Assembly (NCBI GenBank): GCA_039184335.1
Contig: JBCDBD010000015.1
Location: 3,978 to 67,977, forward strand
From: JBCDBD01 sp039184335
Lineage (GTDB): Bacteria > Bacteroidota > Bacteroidia > Flavobacteriales > Flavobacteriaceae
Direction: 5' to 3'
DNA length: 64,000 nucleotides
Every line of letters begins with the position of its first letter. Position 1 is the stretch's first letter. Positions 60,720 to 64,000 of the stretch are shown here, in pieces. A model generated the notes under the pieces. The model was given only the letters and a program-made list of their open reading frames with translations. It was not told the origin of the DNA and searched no databases. Both the position numbers and the translations under genes were made by a program.

Positions 60720-61638
60720 TGTCCAATTTTTTGTTTTCATCTGTTGAAACCACATGCTGAAATAGATGCACATCACGTTGTGGAAACGGTATCGTGATAT
60801 CCTTTTTACGAAACTTATCATCGATATTGTACCGCATTTCACTCTTGATCTTTGGGTCAGCAAAACTATCGTTGATAAAAAAGTTGATGGAAAAGATAAG
60901 TGCAGAATCACCAAAATCATCAAACAACACAAAAGGTTTGGGGTTTTTGAGCACCCCTTGTTGTTCCTGTGCCACATTGAGCAATAGTTCTGAAACCAGT
61001 TTCACATCACTGCCATAGGCCACACCTATACTGATTTTTTCCCGTGTGATCTTATGGTTCTGGGTATAATTATAAATGGTGTCACTTATAAACTTGTGAT
61101 TGGGTATGATGATTACCTTGTCATCGCGTGTAATGGCCCGTGTTGTTCGTAACTTTATTTCAAATACTCTACCCACCTTACCATCGACCTCAACAATATC
61201 ACCAACTTGCAATGATTTGTCAACAATGATAAAAATTCCTCCGATAATATCTTGAAAAAGCTCTTGTAGGGCAAGACCCAAGCCAACAAACAATGCAGCA
61301 GAAGCGGTCAAAATGAGCGTGATATCAATACCTGCTGCACTCATGGTCAACAATATGACCACCAGATATACGACGTATTTGATGAACTTGAAAATGCTGA
61401 CAAACTTCAATTTGTCCTCTTGTTCCATCTTTCTCGTAAAAAGTGACCTAAGCCAGCGGAGCACGAAACTGGTCGCCATAAAGGCAACCGTCAAAAGCAA
61501 CAAAAGACCTACGGTTATGTGTATTGTCTTTTCGCCTGTAGGTATGTGAAGCCCCCAGTTTAAGAACTCCTTTACGGAGCCCCAAATGTCTTTTTCAATG
61601 ATTTCCTTTAATTCACTGGTTTGGTCCTGCAGCATCAT
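60712..61638 (-). CDS. Small-conductance mechanosensitive channel MscS
   Basis: 308 residues. Three membrane segments: HITVGLLLLLTVAFMATSFVL, YVVYLVVILLTMSAAGIDITLI and the pore helix ASAALFVGLGLALQELFQDI. MscS beta domain IIGGIFIIVDKSLQVGDIVEVDGKVGRV and the C-terminal alpha-beta domain with SDTIYNYTQNHKITREKISIGVAYGSD. It releases solutes on hypo-osmotic shock. Its last codons overlap the start of the downstream outer-membrane barrel gene by 8 bp, and it begins 4 bp after the end of the ABC permease. Confidence 0.94.
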   Translation of the reverse strand: MMLQDQTSELKEIIEKDIWGSVKEFLNWGLHIPTGEKTIHITVGLLLLLTVAFMATSFVLRWLRSLFTRKMEQEDKLKFVSIFKFIKYVVYLVVILLTMSAAGIDITLILTASAALFVGLGLALQELFQDIIGGIFIIVDKSLQVGDIVEVDGKVGRVFEIKLRTTRAITRDDKVIIIPNHKFISDTIYNYTQNHKITREKISIGVAYGSDVKLVSELLLNVAQEQQGVLKNPKPFVLFDDFGDSALIFSINFFINDSFADPKIKSEMRYNIDDKFRKKDITIPFPQRDVHLFQHVVSTDENKKLDNG

Positions 61639-61642
61639 TTAT

Positions 61643-62983
61643 TCAATACTTTAGCCATTTGAACAATTGCCTATAAGTAGGTTTTTTGCCATACATCAAA
61701 ATTCCGACACGGTAAATCTTGGCGGCCAACCATACGATGCCCATGAATGTGACCAACAATAAAAAAACCGATATCAGCAATTGCCACAAGGCCACTCCCC
61801 CAGCCCCTATACCACTTGGCAAACGCATCAACATCACAACCGGTGAAGTAAGAGGAAAAATGGAAAACGTAACGGCTATTGGTCCATGGGGATTGTTGAA
61901 TACCGAAAAGAATCCGACATAAATAGCCAGCATCAAAGGTAAGATGATAGGAAAAATGAACTGTTGCGTGTCTGTTTCATTATCAACGGCAGCACCTATG
62001 GCTGCATAGATTGAGCTATAGATCAAATACCCAAGAACAAAATAAATTATAAAAGAAACAATCAAGATCAGCCAAGGTATCTTAAACAACTCTGCAACAT
62101 ATAGTTCTATTTCACCTGTTGTGGAATCAGGCATGGGTGCCACACTTGAAATAGTGCCGGGTGCCATTGATGGTTCGGCATTGAGACTGGCCAAGTCGAT
62201 ATCAAGAAACAAGAGTGCTATAAACAGTAGCAGGGAAGCCGATACGATCCATATTACAAACTGTGTGATGCCAGCCAATGAGGTCCCTATGATTTTTCCC
62301 AACATCAATTGAAAGGGCTTTACTGATGAGATGATCACCTCGATGATCCTGCTAGTTTTTTCCTCGATGACACTACGCATGACAAAACCACCATAAATAA
62401 TGATGAACATCATGATCAGGTAGCCAAATCCACCACCAATAAAAGCCTTGATTTCATTGATTCCCTTCAGGTTTTGTTTGCCATCAAAAGTGGCTGTCCC
62501 TATTTCAAAATTTTCTTCAATTGCCTTGAACTGTTCAGACGAAACGCCCAATTTTTCCAGTCTTTCTTTTTTAAGACCTGCTTCAATCACACTTTCCAAT
62601 CTTTCCAAAACATTGGTCGAGGGATTGTCCTTTGTATACAGATATGAGTTTTCTGCAGCTGCTTCCAAACTTGTCCGATCTGGAATATGGAGCAACCCAT
62701 AATACCCCAAAGCAAGTGTTGAATCTTTAGCGGTAGCAAGATCCATTCCGTTAAATCCAATATGGGATATTGATCGTGAGGCCTTAAATTGATTCGAAAA
62801 GTAGTCACTTTCATTCAACACTGCAATGATCCGCTCTTCACTATCATTGATCTTGGTCAGATAAGCAATCAGAATGACCATGCCCACCATGAGAATTGGA
62901 CTCAAAAAAGTCATAATGATAAATGACTTGTTGCGCACCTTGGCCAGGTACTCCCGTTTGACGATCAGTTGTAGTTTACTCAT
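61643..62983 (-). CDS. ABC-2 type permease (NatB-like)
   Basis: 446 residues from the ATG at 62983; the frame extends 74 codons upstream into the ATPase gene and is ignored there. Membrane helix ~20-43 (KSFIIMTFLSPILMVGMVILIAY), a large extracytoplasmic domain ~45-205, then five to six helices in the C-terminal half (GGGFGYLIMMFIIIYGGFVM; GITQFVIWIVSASLLLFIALLF; LGYLIYSSIYAAIGAAVD). Topology matches NatB/YhaP-type sodium or drug exporters. Overlaps the ATPase stop by 8 bp. Substrate unknown. Confidence 0.88.
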   Translation of the reverse strand: MSKLQLIVKREYLAKVRNKSFIIMTFLSPILMVGMVILIAYLTKINDSEERIIAVLNESDYFSNQFKASRSISHIGFNGMDLATAKDSTLALGYYGLLHIPDRTSLEAAAENSYLYTKDNPSTNVLERLESVIEAGLKKERLEKLGVSSEQFKAIEENFEIGTATFDGKQNLKGINEIKAFIGGGFGYLIMMFIIIYGGFVMRSVIEEKTSRIIEVIISSVKPFQLMLGKIIGTSLAGITQFVIWIVSASLLLFIALLFLDIDLASLNAEPSMAPGTISSVAPMPDSTTGEIELYVAELFKIPWLILIVSFIIYFVLGYLIYSSIYAAIGAAVDNETDTQQFIFPIILPLMLAIYVGFFSVFNNPHGPIAVTFSIFPLTSPVVMLMRLPSGIGAGGVALWQLLISVFLLLVTFMGIVWLAAKIYRVGILMYGKKPTYRQLFKWLKY

Positions 62984-63914
62984 CGGTTTTTGATTTGATG
63001 CTTTGGATGAAAATATCATTTGCCGATGGAACTGTTTCTTGAAAATGGTTGATATTGCCCATTGAAGACAAGTGGTTAAGAAATTCGGCAGTATCCCCGG
63101 AAGGTAGTTGAAGGCTAAAATCCAGCTGCTTTTCTTGCTCATTATAAACAGTGCCCTGAATGGAGAATTTTTCCCTGAGCTGTTGCAAAAGTGTTTCCCC
63201 ATCACCGTTTACCACCTGTAGGCCTACCTCAAAAATGTTGCGCTTGTAGGCTTTCTTTATTTCTGATAATTTACCATCCAAAATTTTTGTGGATTGATGT
63301 ATCAACGCGATATATTCGCATAACTCTTCTACTGATTCCATACGATGGGTCGAAAAAATAATGGATGTACCATTCTCTTTGAGGTTCAAGATCTCATCTT
63401 TGATAATGTTCGCATTGATGGGATCGAACCCACTAAAAGGTTCATCAAAAATCAATAGTTTCGGTTGATGTAATACCGTTACGATAAATTGGATCTTTTG
63501 CGCCATCCCCTTCGAAAGCTCCTGTATTTTCTTGTGCCACCAATCACCGATCTGTAGACGATCGAACCAATACTTCAAGCGTTTTTTTGCTTCGGTTTTG
63601 CCCAAACCCTTGAGTTGGGCGAGATAAAGCGCCTGTTCGCCTACCCTCATACTCTTGTAAAGACCCCGTTCTTCAGGTAGGTAACCGATCAACGCAATAT
63701 GATGTGGTGCCAAAGGCTCGCCTTCGAAAAACAACTGGCCTTTATCAGGATAGGTGATTTGATTGATAATGCGAATCAGTGACGTTTTTCCTGCACCATT
63801 GGGGCCAAGCAGCCCATAAATACAGTTTTTGGGTATTTGTAGCGAAATGCTGTCTAAAGCGGTATAATCACCATATTTTTTGCTGACAGCATCAGCAACA
63901 AGGATGTCCTTCAT
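62976..63914 (-). CDS. ABC transporter ATP-binding protein (NatA-like)
   Basis: 312 residues. Walker A GPNGAGKTS (~38-46), signature LSKGMAQKIQF, Walker B LLIFDEPFSGFDP with Glu, switch FSTHRMESVEE. C-terminal ~85 residues vary as in NatA. Forms an exporter with the following permease (8-bp overlap). First gene of the visible operon, which includes MscS and the outer-membrane barrel. Start ATG 63914. Confidence 0.9.
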   Translation of the reverse strand: MKDILVADAVSKKYGDYTALDSISLQIPKNCIYGLLGPNGAGKTSLIRIINQITYPDKGQLFFEGEPLAPHHIALIGYLPEERGLYKSMRVGEQALYLAQLKGLGKTEAKKRLKYWFDRLQIGDWWHKKIQELSKGMAQKIQFIVTVLHQPKLLIFDEPFSGFDPINANIIKDEILNLKENGTSIIFSTHRMESVEELCEYIALIHQSTKILDGKLSEIKKAYKRNIFEVGLQVVNGDGETLLQQLREKFSIQGTVYNEQEKQLDFSLQLPSGDTAEFLNHLSSMGNINHFQETVPSANDIFIQSIKSKTDE

Positions 63915-64000
63915 CTAAAAATTTTTTCAAAGTCATCCGCTGCCTTTCTAGGTCGCCGATCGGAGGCCGCGCGCGTTTCGTTACGCATCGACCCAGCGGG
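63915..64000. other. Window end with a GC-rich tail
   Basis: 63915-63950 is ordinary AT-rich spacer upstream of the ABC gene. From about 63950 to 64000 the sequence turns strongly GC-rich (for example GGAGGCCGCGCGCG), unlike any other spacer here. No gene call possible; it may be an assembly edge. Confidence 0.4.

Noticed and set aside
59835..60977. N-terminal 86-codon extension of the outer-membrane barrel frame
   Set aside because: It runs antiparallel-free through the MscS gene in another frame; the ATG at 60719 gives a normal signal peptide.
62984..63205. N-terminal 74-codon extension of the ABC permease frame
   Set aside because: It lies within the ATPase coding sequence; ATG 62983 overlaps the ATPase stop by 8 bp, the usual coupled start.
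1..64000. CRISPR arrays, tRNA or rRNA genes, insertion sequences, prophage or integrase genes
   Set aside because: No regularly spaced repeats, cloverleaf-like genes, transposase or integrase products were seen; the small duplications found are within genes or operators.

Overview
The window is a stretch of a Bacteroidota chromosome, most likely a marine member of the Flavobacteriaceae. The evidence is a moderately AT-rich composition, the Bacteroidota promoter signature TAnnTTTG in front of many genes, SusC/FecA-type TonB-dependent receptors with an N-terminal carboxypeptidase-regulatory-like domain, surface lipoproteins with an acidic tail straight after the lipid cysteine (CSDDDD type), a DUF3276 PUR-type protein, an unusually long NusB, and weak or absent Shine-Dalgarno sites with several TTG/GTG starts. 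The genus cannot be fixed from the sequence alone. No rRNA, tRNA, CRISPR array, insertion sequence or prophage was seen.

Layout. 1-13.2 kb is mostly housekeeping: the 3' part of a nucleoid-associated protein gene, a predicted kinase-fold protein of unknown role, a two-gene ABC-2 exporter, uvrB, an Hsp20 gene with a good sigma-54 promoter, a TerB-like gene, sucC, a LON substrate-binding-domain protein, lysA, a secreted thioredoxin-fold protein and guaB.

13.3-37.3 kb is a continuous iron-acquisition island. Its left part holds DUF6686, imelysin lipoprotein / di-haem oxidoreductase lipoprotein / imelysin lipoprotein, and a small cysteine-rich protein on the + strand. Facing it on the - strand is DUF4856 lipoprotein / imelysin lipoprotein / vitamin-K-carboxylase-like HTTM membrane protein / TonB-dependent receptor. 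Its right part is a xenosiderophore-type cassette: two small membrane proteins, two PepSY membrane proteins, another small membrane protein, then two successive TonB receptor + DUF4374 lipoprotein pairs that arose by duplication. Seven promoters in the island carry versions of one 23-bp imperfect palindrome (11-bp arms around TTATTTAGAAT, one central base), often placed 4-5 bp upstream of the TAnnTTTG box. This is the layout expected of a Fur-family operator. The genes would work together as follows: surface lipoproteins capture iron or ferric chelates, receptors import them, di-haem and PepSY proteins supply redox chemistry, and the HTTM protein may modify a partner.

37.3-51.7 kb is again general metabolism: HMG-CoA lyase, a LysE exporter, a Dabb protein, pyrD, pepT, yajC/DUF1573/nusB, an ABC exporter half, DUF3276, a thioredoxin/cupin pair, a GNAT gene broken by a TAG codon, a YfiT-type DinB protein, a 1-Cys peroxiredoxin, and a previously uncalled pair of paralogous 29- and 27-residue single-helix membrane microproteins. 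51.9-53.1 kb encodes a secreted NLP (necrosis-inducing-like) cytolysin domain fused to a bulb-type lectin domain. 53.6-63.9 kb holds two secreted proteins of unknown role, an M28 peptidase, PPK2, an unknown exported protein, an NtrC-like regulator without a DNA-binding domain, an outer-membrane barrel, MscS and a NatAB-like ABC exporter. The last ~50 bases are abruptly GC-rich and may not belong to the same molecule.
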